Shown here: positions 1-12,628 of the stretch, in pieces
Layout of the letters: the number at the start of each line of letters is the position of its first letter
Position numbering within the stretch: position 1 is the first letter of the stretch
Assembly: GCF_009905375.1 (NCBI RefSeq)
Contig: NC_133648.1
Location: forward strand, 309,830,565-309,894,564
From: Apium graveolens
Taxonomy: Eukaryota; Streptophyta; Magnoliopsida; Apiales; Apiaceae
Length of the DNA: 64,000 nucleotides
Direction of reading: 5' to 3'
The notes under the pieces: model-generated
Told to the model about the DNA's origin: nothing
The model's database searches: none
The model's input: only the letters and a program-made list of their open reading frames with translations
Translations under genes and position numbers: made by a program

Positions 1-476
1 TCTATGATCAACCTTAGCATAAAAGATTGAGAATAGAAAGCACAAGGGCATACAAAAACCAACTACAAAAAATCCCTATACAATCTAGGTTCTTGAACTA
101 CTTTGAAGATAGCAATAGAGTTTCAATATCTAGCATAATTCCCTTAAGAACCAAAGACGGGTCTCGGACCCCTTTGTCATGCAGTCTAGCATTCCTCTCT
201 CGCCAAATCATTCCAGGAAATGCCAGTGATAGGGAGCCTAAGAGAGAAGGTCAACCTCGAGAGAATTGATCTACTGTAAATACAGTGAACAAAAAGGTGA
301 TCACTAGTTTCAATCCCTCCTACACAAAGATTACAAAAAGGAGAAACCTGAAGCCCAAAGCGAGCGAGTCTGGTGAATTTTGGGAGCCTCCCTCGACAAA
401 CAATCCATTCATGATGAACATAGCGTGGGACACTAAGACGGTGCCAAAGGGAGGAGCTCCACTGTTCTTTTGTAGC

Positions 477-917
477 TCAAGTTCTGATCGAGTCCCAGAT
501 GTGCCGGATCCTGAGGTGCTTTAGGGGCCTCAACTGCCAACTTAAAGTATCAACTTTCGAAAGGTTGAAGTCCGGGTTATCCAAGTGAGCAAGCCATTGT
601 ACCAAGTTGGCACTAAGATGTCTCAGTCGAGCGTTAAGACTAGGAAGGCACCACCTTCCAGTATGAATGAGATCATTGACCGTGGCTTTTTTCCTTAAGT
701 TAACTTGTAGGTAAATCGAATCGTGTTTTATTTTGGCCAAACGATGCCACCATGGGTCAAAACATAAAGAGGTGGCTCTTCCATCCCCTAGGTTAAACCG
801 AAGAAACTGAAGAGTAGTAGGCATGTGTTTCAGCACCTTCCTCCAAATCCATGAGCAATCAGTCGGAATCTCCATGACCCAAAATTTGTTGATTTGAGAT
901 GAGTTGAGTACACCCAA
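477..917 (-). pseudogene. LINE pol C-terminal fragment (pre-zf-RVT region)
   Basis: Open stretch of 146 codons that continues the LINE protein in a shifted frame. The segment with DCSWIWRKVL and a glycine/aspartate-rich GDGRATSL followed by DPWW matches the region that precedes the zf-RVT domain in plant L1-type RT proteins. The zf-RVT remnant itself, towards position 27, is broken by stops. A better preserved version of that last part is in block B (26898-27185), where an IWRERNARLHDK segment is readable. Confidence 0.7.
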
Positions 918-922
918 GACAC

Positions 923-1465
923 CTAAAGAGAGTAATACTTGTTTACTACTCTACACAAGTGTAGGAGTAAATGGGAATAATTCCACTCCTCAGGGTTACG
1001 GAGCCCTAAACCTCCCTCATCCTTGGGGAGGCAGATGTCACTCCAACAGACCTTGGCTCCTCTAACTTTTGAGTGGTCCCCTTTCCATAAAAACCTTGTC
1101 ATCAACTGCAGGATGTGCTTATGCATAGCTCTCGAAAGAATGAAGTGGTTAGTCCAATACGCTTCTATAGAATAAAGAATAGCTCTGATCAACTGAACAC
1201 GTCCTGCTAGAGAGAGAAACAATGTAGTCCAGAGATTCATTCTAGTAGTTAATTTGTCGATAATGGGAAGGCAATCATCAATGCAAAGTTTCGAAGAAAT
1301 AAGAGTAACACCCAAGAACGAGACCAGTAGACAACGATGAGGAATTCTAAAGGCATCATCAAACCAACAAACAACATCTTCCTTGCAATTGCTAAAGAAA
1401 ACTGAGCTTTTGTGAGCATTAGGGCTAAGACCACTAGCACGTGAAAATTTCTCTAAACAATGCAT
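923..1465 (-). pseudogene. LINE reverse transcriptase fragment (RT thumb region)
   Basis: Open stretch of 180 codons from the LINE pol protein. It contains the plant L1 pattern LSLAGRVQLIRAIL followed by a tryptophan-rich segment and KDEGGLGLRN, a block typical of plant L1-type RT proteins just downstream of the catalytic domain. The catalytic FADD lies upstream at about 1513-1530 in the same frame, so the ATG at 1465 is internal and not a real start. The frame closes at 923 and resumes in another frame at 917, which marks a frameshift. No function is expected. Confidence 0.8.
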
Positions 1466-3670
1466 CAGGTGGTTTAAAGAATTTTTGTCCCTGTAAGAAA
1501 AGAACAGAACATCGTCCGCAAAAAGAAGATGGTTAAGTTATAAACCTTTGCATTTCCAGTGAAATCGAAACAATGGATTATTGGATTGGAGAAGCAAGGT
1601 TAAAACGTTCATTCCTAGAGTAAAAAGATATGGAGATAAGGGGTCACCTTGACGAAGGCCCTTAGCACCCTTGAAAAACCCGGAGAGAGCGCCATTGATT
1701 TTCACGGAGTAAAAGGGTGTTGTAATGCAAGCTTCAATCCACGAAATAAAGTTAATAGGAAAATTGTATATACATGAGAGAAGATATAGTAATGCAAAAT
1801 ATTGTGTTACTTCTTTAACGAAAAACTGAATACAAATTACTCTATAATGGAAATAGTAGCTAGCTAGAAATAAGCATTAGACTCATATAATGATACCACT
1901 TACTAAAACTAAGTCCTAAAAAACTTAACTATGCTAAGACTTATTCTCATGTGCTCTAGTGAATATTTTAACAATAACAATTATTAATTGAACCTAAGCT
2001 TAAATTATATTTTCAACATACCACCCCGTAATCTAAACTCTAGACTGCAGATTTTTAATGTTAAGCAAATCTCTCATTCTCTCAACTTTACAGTAGCCAC
2101 GTGGCTTTGCTTAGAATATCTGCACGCTGTATCCTAAACTAATATGTCTCATTATAATTTTTCCATGTTCCATACAATATCACATAAAGATATATTGAAT
2201 ATCGATATGCTTACTCCTCCAATGGAAAACATGATTTTTGGTCAAGTATATCAACGATTTATTTTCTATATTAATTACCACTGGATGATGCTTCTTATTT
2301 GTAATCCAACCAAGTAAATTACTAAGCTACACCTTATGACAGACAACACCTGTAGCGGCCATAAACTCAGCTTCGCACAAACTCAAAGACACACATTAAC
2401 ATTTCTGAGATACCCAAGTGATCAGACTATCTTTCAAAAAAAATGCCATTTCACGAAGGCTCTTTTAATCCTCAGTGTTACATGTTAAGTCACTATCTTA
2501 GTATCTTAAAAGTAAGTAATTTCCGGTCCCCTTTGCGTAGCACAAACCACAATCGACATTTCCCTTCATGTATCTTAAAACTCACTTTAGTAGATTCATG
2601 TGAAGAGTCGTGGGACGCTCTATGTACCTACTAACGATACTAACATGGAACGCTATATTATATTTGGGATGAACAAAATACCTAAGACTATCAAGCTCTT
2701 AAAAATAATAAACTTTACCGCCTTCCCCCACGTTTGCTCAGTCGAATATTAATTTTCATTGGATATTTGATAATATTGCATTCACTAAGTAAAGCCTTAT
2801 CGAGAAGAATTTTTTATTTATGTTGCTTGCTTTAACTCTATAAATATCTTTTATATGTCCATTTTAAAACCCAATTAGTACGATAATATTCCAAGGTAAT
2901 CCGTTTCAAAATTCTAGTTCATATGCCTCTTGAATTTGTTAATGTTACTTACATTGTTACCCGTAATCATCAGATCAACATCTCCCTTGACATTTAGTAT
3001 AAACCGTATGATCATATGAACATTTTGCTAGTTTCAAGCAAAATCTTATAAGGTCTACTAGTTTATCGTCTTTTTTACCTTCATAAGTAACCTTCCTACT
3101 CTATCATATACCTACAAATAGCTGACATTTAACACCCATGTTCCCATTTTGTAGTAATTGACTAAGACTTACAATGTTTCTAAAATATTTCTAAATTTCT
3201 TCTCCATTTATGCTGGTACTGAATGAAGGAGGTCTTCACCACGTATTTTTCCTCGATTGTCTCCCAAAGTTTTGATATTAGTCACAAATCCATTCAATTT
3301 GAACTAGAATATTTATGGGTGCATACCTGTTTAAGGAGAATATCAAGGATTTAAGGAAGCGATAGTTGATCATAAAATCAAAATTAATTTCATCCTACTA
3401 TGAATTTTGCTATTGATCAAAAATCGGGCCTCATGAATTTTAGTTGCAACGCATGAATCGGTACATGGATTTCTAGTTGTAACTTGCACGATGGTTTATG
3501 ATTATAGACTACGCCATACATGGCCATATGCTATATTTTTATAATGCAATGATAACTTTCTGTTATAATTGCCCAAATTGTTTAAGTAAGTGCAATACTA
3601 TAAAAATGATGTTACAATAGACACAAATCTTGTGTTGCAGCTCAGTTGTAGTGTTGCAATGTGCAACACT

Positions 3671-3806
3671 ATTGAACAAGGCTGATGGAGTAGAAGTAGG
3701 AGTAGTTCCTTGTTTTTAAGTGCCACCTCTGTAGCTTTATTGAACAAGGCTGATGGAGTAGAAGTAGGAGTAGTTCCTTGTTTTTAAGTGCCACCTCTGT
3801 AGCTTT
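3671..3806. repeat. 68-bp tandem duplication specific to unit A
   Basis: The segment beginning ATTGAACAAGGCTGATGGAG at 3671 is repeated directly at 3739. Unit C has it once, near 41114, so the duplication arose after the two units separated, or one repeat was lost from C. Confidence 0.85.
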
Positions 3807-4165
3807 AGGTGTTTAAATTCAAGCAAGTTGTATGTATTTTTATTTTCTTATCAGTAGTGAAATCAAAGGTAATACAATGTAGTCCTAGAGAGCAGTTTGG
3901 TCTTGTACATATCAACTTTCCATCATGTTTATTCTGAAGTAATCATTCTAGTATTATTTTCCATCATGTCCTAGGAGTATTTATTCCATCATGTTGAAAA
4001 TAAATACTAGAATGATTACTGCAGAATAAACATGAAGGAAAGTTGATATGTACTAGACCAAAATGCTCTTTAGGACTACATTGTATTACCTTTGATTTCA
4101 CTACTGATAAGAAAACAAAAATACATACAACTTGCTTGAATTTAAACACCTAAAGCTACAGAGGT
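3793..4165. repeat. Foldback (long inverted repeat) in unit A
   Basis: Left arm about 3793-3968 and right arm about 3994-4165 are near-perfect reverse complements, with a short loop of a few tens of bases. In unit C the corresponding foldback (41128-41555) keeps longer outer arms but has a different spacer of about 225 bp, so each copy has lost a different part of a larger ancestral foldback. It could be a MITE-like element or a hairpin RNA source; no TIR or target duplication was resolved. Confidence 0.8.
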
Positions 4166-4445
4166 AAAACAAACTTCATACAAACAAATAACTAAACAAA
4201 ACAAATAATTAATAACAACTAAGTTTAAGATTATTCTAACAGTCACATATGATATATAGCTGGGGAAGATTATGTTCACGTTGCACAGCTGAGGTCAACA
4301 TCTAGGACCCACTATGCTGATGTGTCAACGCTGACGTCCGCACTTGGGATCCAAAAAGATGATGTGGCATTGGTGACGACAGTTTGTGAGACCAAAATGC
4401 CCCCCACACACATACATATATATCTATATCTATATATCTATATAT

Positions 4446-4454
4446 ATGTACTAA
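4446..4454. other. Empty insertion site of the 10.6-kb TIR element
   Basis: ATGTACTAA occurs once here, flanked by the TA-rich microsatellite on the left and ATTACTTGGCAAACC-type sequence on the right. In unit C the same 9 bases flank the element on both sides (41867-41875 and 52492-52500). Unit A therefore shows the pre-insertion state. Confidence 0.9.
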
Positions 4455-4970
4455 TTACTTGGCAAACCTAGTACCGTGGAATAATTGTTGTCAAGTATCC
4501 TATCACGTTTTGTTAATCAACAATGAATTTATGACTAAGAATCTACGGATAGAGCACCATTAGTGACCATCACTCCTATGTGGCTTGACTATCTTGAGTG
4601 ATTTCCTAATTTGAGTGAAAAAGTTGTCCATCAAGTGCCAAGTGAATTTGCAACAACATTAGGCACTCTTTTGGGGACCATCTACGAAATCTTATATAGG
4701 GTGCAGGTCAACGATTCGACTTAAAAGTGTGCCAAATACGACATCGATTCGACTTAAAAGTGTCCCAAATACGACATATATGAAATAGATTTTTTTAATT
4801 ATTATTTATGATGTGTTGAACATGATTGGCACCTCTCAAGGTGCCTCTATTGTAGATGCTCTTACTGTAGCTATATATTCTTAATGAAGGTGACAATTTA
4901 TGTGTATGTATTTAAATATGAGCCTCAGATGATATGGACTTTATGTCCGATGTTAGTTGACCTTGTTAGT

Positions 4971-7900
4971 TGATGTAATTTTCAATCAGGAGGAGTATGA
5001 TACCCATGATCCACAAGGGCAGTCTGCAACGGAGCTACCGTCTCCTGAATGGCAAAAAGAGGTTAATGATATAGTATCTGCTCATGGCGTTGTCTTTGCT
5101 CTTTTGATGTCTGGTGTTTGTGTTGCATTTAGCCGAGGTAATCTTTTTTCTTAGATGATCATCATGAGATACATGTTAAAAAAGACCTGTTCATTTTAAA
5201 CTTTTTATGCATGGCATGGCTTCAGAAACCAATAAAAGGATATGTATTCTGAATTTGAGTTCAGAAGAATATATTGGGAGAATATTTTACAATAAGTTCA
5301 ATGATTCGGTCATCACTGCCTCAGCTTTCAAATCAGATAATTACATCTCCTTGAAATGCAGGACCACAAGAATTGAGTGCGTATATTACTTGTACTCTCA
5401 GAAGTTTCCATGTATTTTTAGTTTTTTACTTCCTCAGTAATTTCTTTACTCATGCAATCCCATCAAATGGTGTCAGATACATTCAAAATGGTCACCCAGA
5501 TGCTGGCTTCCTTGTTTTTGAATCAGAGTTACTGAAATGGTGCAGTTCTCTCCAGATTGATAATTTAAATGCTAAAGCAGTCACTTTTTGTGCCCTACAT
5601 AGGCAAGAATACAACTTATTTTTGTTTATTCTTAAAAAAGGAAAATTAAGACTATAATTCTAAACATAGAATGATCCTTAATTCTGATATGAATTTTTTT
5701 TTGATTTCCCTTATCGAGATCAGAATCTACAAGGTCTTTGAACTGAGAAACTACAGCATGTTGTACTCCATTTCTGGTACAGATGTGCAAGGCATAAAGA
5801 CCAGGTAAGGTTTTTTTATGAGTAACTAACTATATTATTAAAGATACATGATAATCCCTTAGAATATTTATTTAAATTTATTTAAATTAACTATAATACA
5901 ATCATTGTATCATTTTTTTAATAACTACAACATCATGTATTATTTACATTATATCATTATCTAATATTAAAAAGTCAAATAAATACTTCAAAAAAAAATT
6001 AAAATTACTATTTGTGCCCTAGGTAGGGTTACAATAAAATATTTACTAATAAAACAACATTCCAACAATTATATTATTTTATTAGTTTGAACTCGACTCC
6101 TTAAAAGTTCGGTCCGGCTCAGCTCGTTAAGAGCTCGAGCTCGAACAACAAAAATGTTCGTTAAATTTTTCGAGCCTAACTACACTACAAGAATAATTTT
6201 AAAATATAACCATCGTAGAATAATTTTGGATAAATGTGATTATACTACATAACCATTTTAAACTATTTCATTAATGTTAAATGATTTTTAAGTAAAATTT
6301 TTGTGTAACTTAGGTATATATATTCTCAATGCACATTTGTCATGTCTAGAATTAGTATTATGCACATCAACATCAAATCTAAACATTTATTTTTACATCA
6401 CCTATAACCTTCATTTCATCTCATCATATATATAATATATATGTGTAAACTTATTTATGTTCTTTCTTCACAATCATCGCCCAACACCACAAACTGCAGC
6501 AAAACGTCATTCAAAATCGACATTTTTCAAGAGTTCCTAATACGTCATCATTATTTTATATATACACCATATATGTCTTATATTCATCAAGGACATAAAT
6601 ATACTATTATTGTTATTTTATGATCCGGTTTCATCACTATAGTATGATAAAATAGCCTCTTAACAGAACTACTTATATTCATATTTGAATGCCATTATCG
6701 ATTTTGTTTCAAAAATTTGGTGATTTGTATTCAAAATTTAGTGATTTGCATATAAAATTTTATAATTTGAATAAAAGAAGTTGTGATTGACATTTATTTT
6801 AGTGAATCAACAACTTGTGATGTCGTATAGCTTAATTAAATTTGGTAATTTTCGTGGCGGTGGTTGCTAGTTATGGTGGTTTGATAATGGTGAAAAGGGT
6901 GGTGACGGTAGCATGCTAACGGATGGGTAGGTGAGATCGACGTTCATATCATTGATAGTATTGATAGTGGTGGTGGATGGTCATTATATATGTTTAATTT
7001 TTTGGTGATTGATTTTAATTTTAGTGATTTTTAGTAAGTTATTTGTTCTGATTTAATTAAGGGGTGTCACTAAGTAACCCATAAGTAACCCCTAAATATA
7101 TATCATTTCACATTTTTTATTAAAATGAGTCAAAAATACAACGTCTCCGTACTTCAAATATATATCCCTTATATCCAAGTATACTAGTGTATACCTTGGT
7201 AAAACTGAAAAAATGTCACACACAACTACATGGAAATAAATTAAATTCAAATAACAAGTTAGGAATATGCAATTAAAATTAATTAAAGAATTTAATCATG
7301 AAAGCAACAACTTGTATAATCAATAAAAGCAATGTTATACCCCAATAAGAAATAAAGGTTACTTATATATCTCTAAAATATAAGATAGGGTTATCATACA
7401 AGGGACACTGTTGTTATTCAAGAGAAATTTGCTCCACCTACACGTTGTGCTAGGATAGTGCGAATTCCCTTCGAGGATAAAACATAAACAAGAAATCTCG
7501 CATGACCGAAAAACTTGAATACAGGCCACACCTCAATTCGCACGGAAAATCATGTTGGCGTGTATATATAGGCCTAACAAATTGTATCCAGATTCGAAGA
7601 ACGTGATGGAAATTCATAAAACTGAGATCTGAATTTATATTCAATATAGATTATACGATACTGATCCAAAATTCAATCTGATCCACAATCTAAAAATTAT
7701 CTAAATCAAAAATTTAACAGAAAATAATCTAAAATAATATTATATCTAGTTGTAATCAGCAATCGATCAAAACCAAATAATAAATTGTTTGAACAGAATA
7801 TAACTCAAAGTATGAAATCGAATATGTATCTATATCTGAAATTTAAAAATTGAATAAAATTGAATTTTAGTTTAGTTGTTATAATTTCAAAAAGTCATAA

Positions 7901-9674
7901 CTTATATTTCATATTAATTACACAATATTTAAGTTAATAAATTATATATTCATCATAAATTTTTATATTTAAGATGATGTTTTTGTATAAAATTAACTTA
8001 ATCCGAATTTTTTGTGATAATTTTGTTTCCAAATTAAACGTGAACTTAACCAAATTAAATATAATATGAACTTGATATAATTATATGATAATCGAAAATT
8101 AATCTGATCTCAAATCAATTTGATTATGTAAATCTTCATTTCTAAGTTTGTATGTGTGAGAAAAACTAGAAAAAGAGGTTATCTAGGTTTTTTTCACTGA
8201 AAACCATAGATTATGTGAATTGTCATGTTTATGTGAGTAAGTGGGCTAAAAAAATAAAAGGAGAGGTTAGGTAGCTAGGTCTTTTTCACTGACATTGTTT
8301 ATCTATCTAGCTTTGAGTATATATGTAGAGCCTAATTGACTAGCTTTGGATGGCTTGTGTCTAAGACAGCCACTCTGCTGTTCAAGCCCTTTAAAATGCA
8401 TGACCTTGAACCTGTAACTCAAAGTCCTTGATCTTTTTCTAGACAGTACACAAGTGATAGATACCATTAATTTATATAAAAATATAGTAATAAACTCAAT
8501 AAAATTAATAAATTGTTCAGGTCGAAGATATTAACTTGGTTTAAATGTACTGCCCTGCCCTAAATATTCTCACCTTATCAAACAGCTTGTTTAACAACAC
8601 CTTGGATGAACTTTATAACAACACCTTGCAGTTGTCTAACACCTATTTTCAAGAGATATTTCTTAGAATATAAATGTTTACACTTTTTTAAATAATATTG
8701 TGGGGTAAGTGCCATCAATAATATTTTGACACATCTTCTTGACAAATAGCCGGGGATTAATGATGTTGATTTATACCAATGCCGGAAGACATGCCCCTCT
8801 TAAGTTTCATTCAATAGAGGATGGATGTGTTCTTAAATCCTTCAGTTATCCCCTACATCACACAAGAGTGAATTTTATTGAACTGTTCCATGAAAAGGTG
8901 TTGGTCAAGCAGGAGAATGAGAATCTTCAAATTCTTGATGTATGTACTTATTTCCTTTATAATAATATGCATGTTCTCTTCTTTATTTCCCTTTGTAACT
9001 TGTAATAGTTGAAATTTTTGTTTACAGGTTCTGACCTCTGAGCTGATAGAGGTGAATAGAACTAAATCCATGGCGCCATCAAAGTTCATTTTTCTTCACA
9101 ACACCCGATTATTCCTGACATTAAGGAATGAAACAGTAACTGTCATGAACTTACGTGGGGAGGTTGTGACTTTATTTAAGGATCACATTCTCGGGTCTCC
9201 TGGTAGAAACTTTAAGAACATTTATGTCACAGCTCGCCAGGATCTTATTATGTTTTTCTGCAAGGCTCATTTAGATGACCTATGGTTGGGACAAAATGGT
9301 AAACATCCTTTTTAATACCTGATGCTAAATATTAATAGACCACGTTCGCACGCGCACACACTGTGGATTAATTCTTAACATATGAATTATATATATTGCA
9401 TTTCATGTGTCTTTGTGCAGCTGGTTCAATAAAGATCAGCAGTATCTTGACCCGTAAATGCCTTGCCAAGATCAATGCTCGTAACACCAGGGTGATAAAA
9501 GAATGCAAGTGCAGTGGTAGAAGGTGCAACTTAAGCAAGCCAATCAAAGGTACTGAAATCAAGAGCACTCTTGAAGATGCACTAAAAGACATCACTTCTA
9601 TCTTTTATGATGAAGAACGCGGTGAGATATACACTGGTCAACGGCTTGGCTTGGTCCATGTTTGGTCGAACTAA
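4971..9674 (+). CDS. WD40-like plant protein gene, 3' seven exons (5' end not found)
   Basis: Seven exons join in one open frame of about 412 codons: 4971-5137, 5226-5376, 5477-5602, 5724-5804, 8750-8939, 9028-9298 and 9421-9674 (TAA). Junction phases agree throughout and introns follow GT-AG, except intron 3, which appears to use GC (5603) as donor. The C-terminus ends GEIYTGQRLGLVHVWSN, the typical end of a WD repeat, and earlier segments have the hydrophobic spacing of propeller strands. It looks like a conserved plant WD40-like protein of unknown role, but I cannot give a confirmed name. No exon 5' of 4971 is recognisable in unit A, so this may be a 5'-truncated copy; a possible acceptor TTAG lies just before 4971. 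Intron 4 is enlarged to 2.9 kb. A second copy lies at 62665-63500. Confidence 0.7.
5805..8749 (+). other. Large intron 4 of the WD40-like gene
   Basis: Intron of 2,945 bp between exons ending ACCAG|GTAAGG and starting TAG|CCGGGG. It is very AT-rich and holds no convincing coding sequence. Bases 5938-6979 are absent from unit C (junction near 63607). That segment includes a GC-rich patch at about 6085-6175 with AGCTCGAGCTCG, which looks like a decayed transposon end. The remainder up to at least about 7370 is duplicated in unit C (63608-64000). 7400-8740 shows only AT-rich sequence. Confidence 0.65.
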
Positions 9675-10491
9675 AGCAGCTCGATCTCATTGCTTTGAAA
9701 ACTACATGGCCAAATCTAGACATGTGCAACTAAAGGAGCTCTCATTAGCTTAAAGACTACAATTGGTGTACTATATTTACTTAATTACAAATACATAATG
9801 GAAAATGTAATTGTTGCTAAAACTCAATTATCATGGGTAAGATGATATTAGGCCGGTACTCGGTGTTTTAAACTTGCAGCAGCGTGGCATGTCAAACGGG
9901 CTAGTACTCTTACTTCCTAAAATCTTGAATCCACCTGTTCTTATTAATATTCTAATGCTTATCAATATTTTCCCTACAAATTGAGCAAATATATAGATAA
10001 ACTTTTTGAAACATAAGCACTTTCCATTGCATTATGATTCTTATATTTATATTGGTAGAAATATGTACCTATATTTTTATGTAAAATTTAACTAGCTCTA
10101 TGCCTCATTTCTTTCAACTAAGTAACTTAAAATTCCTTATATTAAAAATGAGTTATACTTTTAGATTTACTCTATGTTAGGTTTGCTGTATTTCATACCG
10201 CGTAAACTAACTTCAAGTTCCATACCTTTTCCAGTTAAAAAGGTGTTACCAAACTCCACAGTGATTATTACAAGTTAAGTAGCTATTTAATATAAAAATA
10301 TTAATTACATACAAAAATTAACAACATAACCTCTAGATGCATATCAATAAACCAAACACATATATTTAGTTATCTTAAAACTTGTAGTTTTAAGTGAGGA
10401 AGTTAAGTTCTACATAATTATAAAAGTGAAATAGTCTTATGTGTAATTCACCTAAATACCATATTTCTTCTTTTTTGTTTTATATTATATC
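9675..10491. other. Intergenic spacer between the WD40-like gene and CACTA-2
   Basis: 817 bp of AT-rich sequence that should hold the 3' UTR and terminator of the WD40-like gene at its left end. No open frame, RNA gene or repeat was recognised in it. Confidence 0.5.
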
Positions 10492-12628
10492 CACTACTAG
10501 AAAAAGTAGAATAGACACTGCCTCTTTGATATTGGTTGCTTCTGGAGCCTATGTAAAAGGTCTTTTGTACATTGATTTTGGGAAACCGATGTCTTTTGTT
10601 ATTATAAACATCAATATTTTAGCCCAAGCGATATTATATGTCTGTTTTAAAAAAAATTAATCAACCCATCTTCCCCCGTTTCCCCCTTAACCGAATAATT
10701 CATTCCCTCCATGTGTTTTCCTGTTGTTTTTTGACTTGATAAAATTCTCCCCCTTTTTTCACACACATCTTCCCCCTCTTTTTTATTAAAAAAAATTAAA
10801 ATTAAAATCAAAAACAAAAAACAAAAAACAAAAAACAAAAAACGTATTCTCTCATCTCTCATCAAAAAACTCTCATTTCACCAAGAACATGTTGCTCATT
10901 GTGCTCTCATTTCCCTGTGTATGCTCTTATTTCCCTCTCTGTTCTCTCATTTTCTCATAGATTTGGGGGTTGCTCTCATCTAGGTTTCTCTCATCAAGGT
11001 TGCTCTCATTTTCTCCTAGATTTGGGGGTTTCATTGCATTAAGTTGAAGTCGAAGTTGAAGTCGAAGTTAGAGTTCAACTCGGAGTTTAAGTTTGGAGTT
11101 TAAGTCGGAGATTGAAGTTAAGTTGGAGGTTAAAATTTTTATTAAGTAAGTTTTAAACCCTAATTTCAGAATTGGGGGTTTCAATTTGAAACCCTAATTT
11201 TTTAATTTTTAATTAGTTTAAGCATTTGCATCTGCTTGTTTGAGTTTCTTGTTACATATTGTATGGAAATGAGTTTTCTTGTCATATAGAAAACCCTAAT
11301 TTTATTTTATTTTGTTTAAATTATAGGATTTTTGTTTAAATGAGTTGCTTGACTTTTCTCTGTTTTCTCTAGGAAATGCATGTTATTTTGAGTTAAATAC
11401 TTGGATGATAGACGAAATCCGCTTTTTGTTCTATATATGCCATTACAGCATATAGTTTACATATAATTTTTATGTAAAGATATATAAAATGACAAGAAGA
11501 TGATTCTGTGTAGAATTTATATTATATAGTAAATATCTTTCATCTATTTGTAGTATAATGTAAATATTAAAATGCATGCCCCGTCTTGATTTTTGATTTC
11601 AAGATAATTAACTTTGATTTTTGTTCATACTTGGAATAAAAAAATTATAAAACAACACTTCAGTAACACATACATATGGTGCTTATAAAGAAAATAATTA
11701 CCTGGTAGAGGAGAAGGGGGTTGAATGGGGGGAGTTAGAAAAGCAGAAGTGGTTTGTTTGGGAATGTACTTCATGACATGTATATATGTACTTTAATGAA
11801 TTTATCAACCTCTAATGACTTTATGTTCAAACAAGCAGAACTTGTAGGTTCTGTTATATGATTCTAGCTTAGATTTATACAATTTATATTCTGAAAATGA
11901 ATGAAACGGCAGACTGTTGCGTTATGATCGGATGAAACAGACATAGGGAATATGAATATCTTCTAGCTGGAGAGACCGAATAATTAACAAGATAGCTGTA
12001 GGTAGGTCAGATCAAGAAATTATAAGGTGATGAGGTTGGAGCCTACAAATAACGAATTATAAGCAAAAATTTAGCTTCACCTACTCTTGGAAATTAAGAC
12101 GGGTTATTTAAGTTCCACTTAAAAGTCTAAGAAAAATAAGTTGTTTATAGTTGTAATAAAACAACAAAGTAGCTAAAATAACATTTTTTTAGTACAAAGA
12201 ATTAATAGAGGGAGTGGTTAAGAAAAGTTAGAGCAATTGAAAGGTGACTTTCCTCTCATCATCCATTTATTACATAAGTACATACAGAACTTTTACACTT
12301 AAAGTTCTAATTCCTGTTTCAGAAATGATACTTAGCATGTGAATAGAGTTTTCTTGGGCCATGGAAGCTAATAATTTACGAGCATCGGTGTCGGGTAGCT
12401 GTTGATTCTTCTCATTACAAATTATATTAATTTGGTATGTTTATTGTCTAGTGTCGTGCTCTGCTTTATTCTGTGTTTCATTTCGTTAAATCATTTTAAT
12501 CAATCAGTGTCGTGCTCTGCTTTGCCGATAATTATACATAGTAACACATATATATTACTAATTATATGTTGCTTGTTTTTTAAATATTTGATATGAAAAT
12601 TAGGTAGGAAATAGGTTATCCTGCGAAT
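10492..12628 (+). other. CACTA-2 5' subterminal and leader region
   Basis: This stretch has no coding exon that I can support. It contains a CAAAAAA-type simple repeat (about 10800-10843), a pyrimidine-rich stretch with repeated CTCTCATTT (10850-11035), and GAAGTTGAAGTCGAAGTT-type short direct repeats (about 11041-11130). These would be the subterminal region and the leader of the transposase transcript. The rest is AT-rich. Confidence 0.5.

Larger units (their letters stand above)
1..1764 (-). mobile_element. LINE (plant L1-type non-LTR retrotransposon), 5'-truncated and decayed
   Basis: Minus-strand reverse transcriptase remnant. Reading from 1764 downwards, the order is an RT segment with LRQGDPLSPYLF (about 1625-1665), an in-frame stop, the catalytic FADD motif (about 1513-1530), an RT thumb-like region (923-1465), and a frameshift near 920. 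A pre-zf-RVT region rich in tryptophan (477-917) and a broken C-terminal zf-RVT region towards position 1 complete it. The 3' end lies left of the window. Homology to unit C starts immediately right of 1764, so the LINE is 5'-truncated inside that unit. Unit C (39182) lacks it. Relative to block B this copy has lost 83 bp at about 205, between two CAAAT repeats. Stops and frameshifts make it inactive. Confidence 0.85.
1765..4970. repeat. Segmental unit A, intergenic part (second copy at 39183-41875 and 52492-52700)
   Basis: This stretch aligns almost base for base with 39183-41875 and then 52492-52700, at an offset of about 37.4 kb. Differences are single bases and short indels. Unit C carries a 22-bp tandem duplication near 39268-39310. 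Unit A carries a 68-bp tandem duplication at 3671-3806. I see no protein-coding exon between 1765 and 4950. The stretch holds a CACTA-like terminus near 3508, short TTGCAA-rich motifs (3540-3670), a foldback (3793-4165), and a TA/TC microsatellite (about 4408-4450). The empty target site of the 10.6-kb TIR element is at 4446-4454. Confidence 0.85.

Noticed and set aside
6085..6175. GC-rich AGCTCGAGCTCG patch as a regulatory element
   Set aside because: Looks like a decayed transposon end in a large intron. No partner end or other support.
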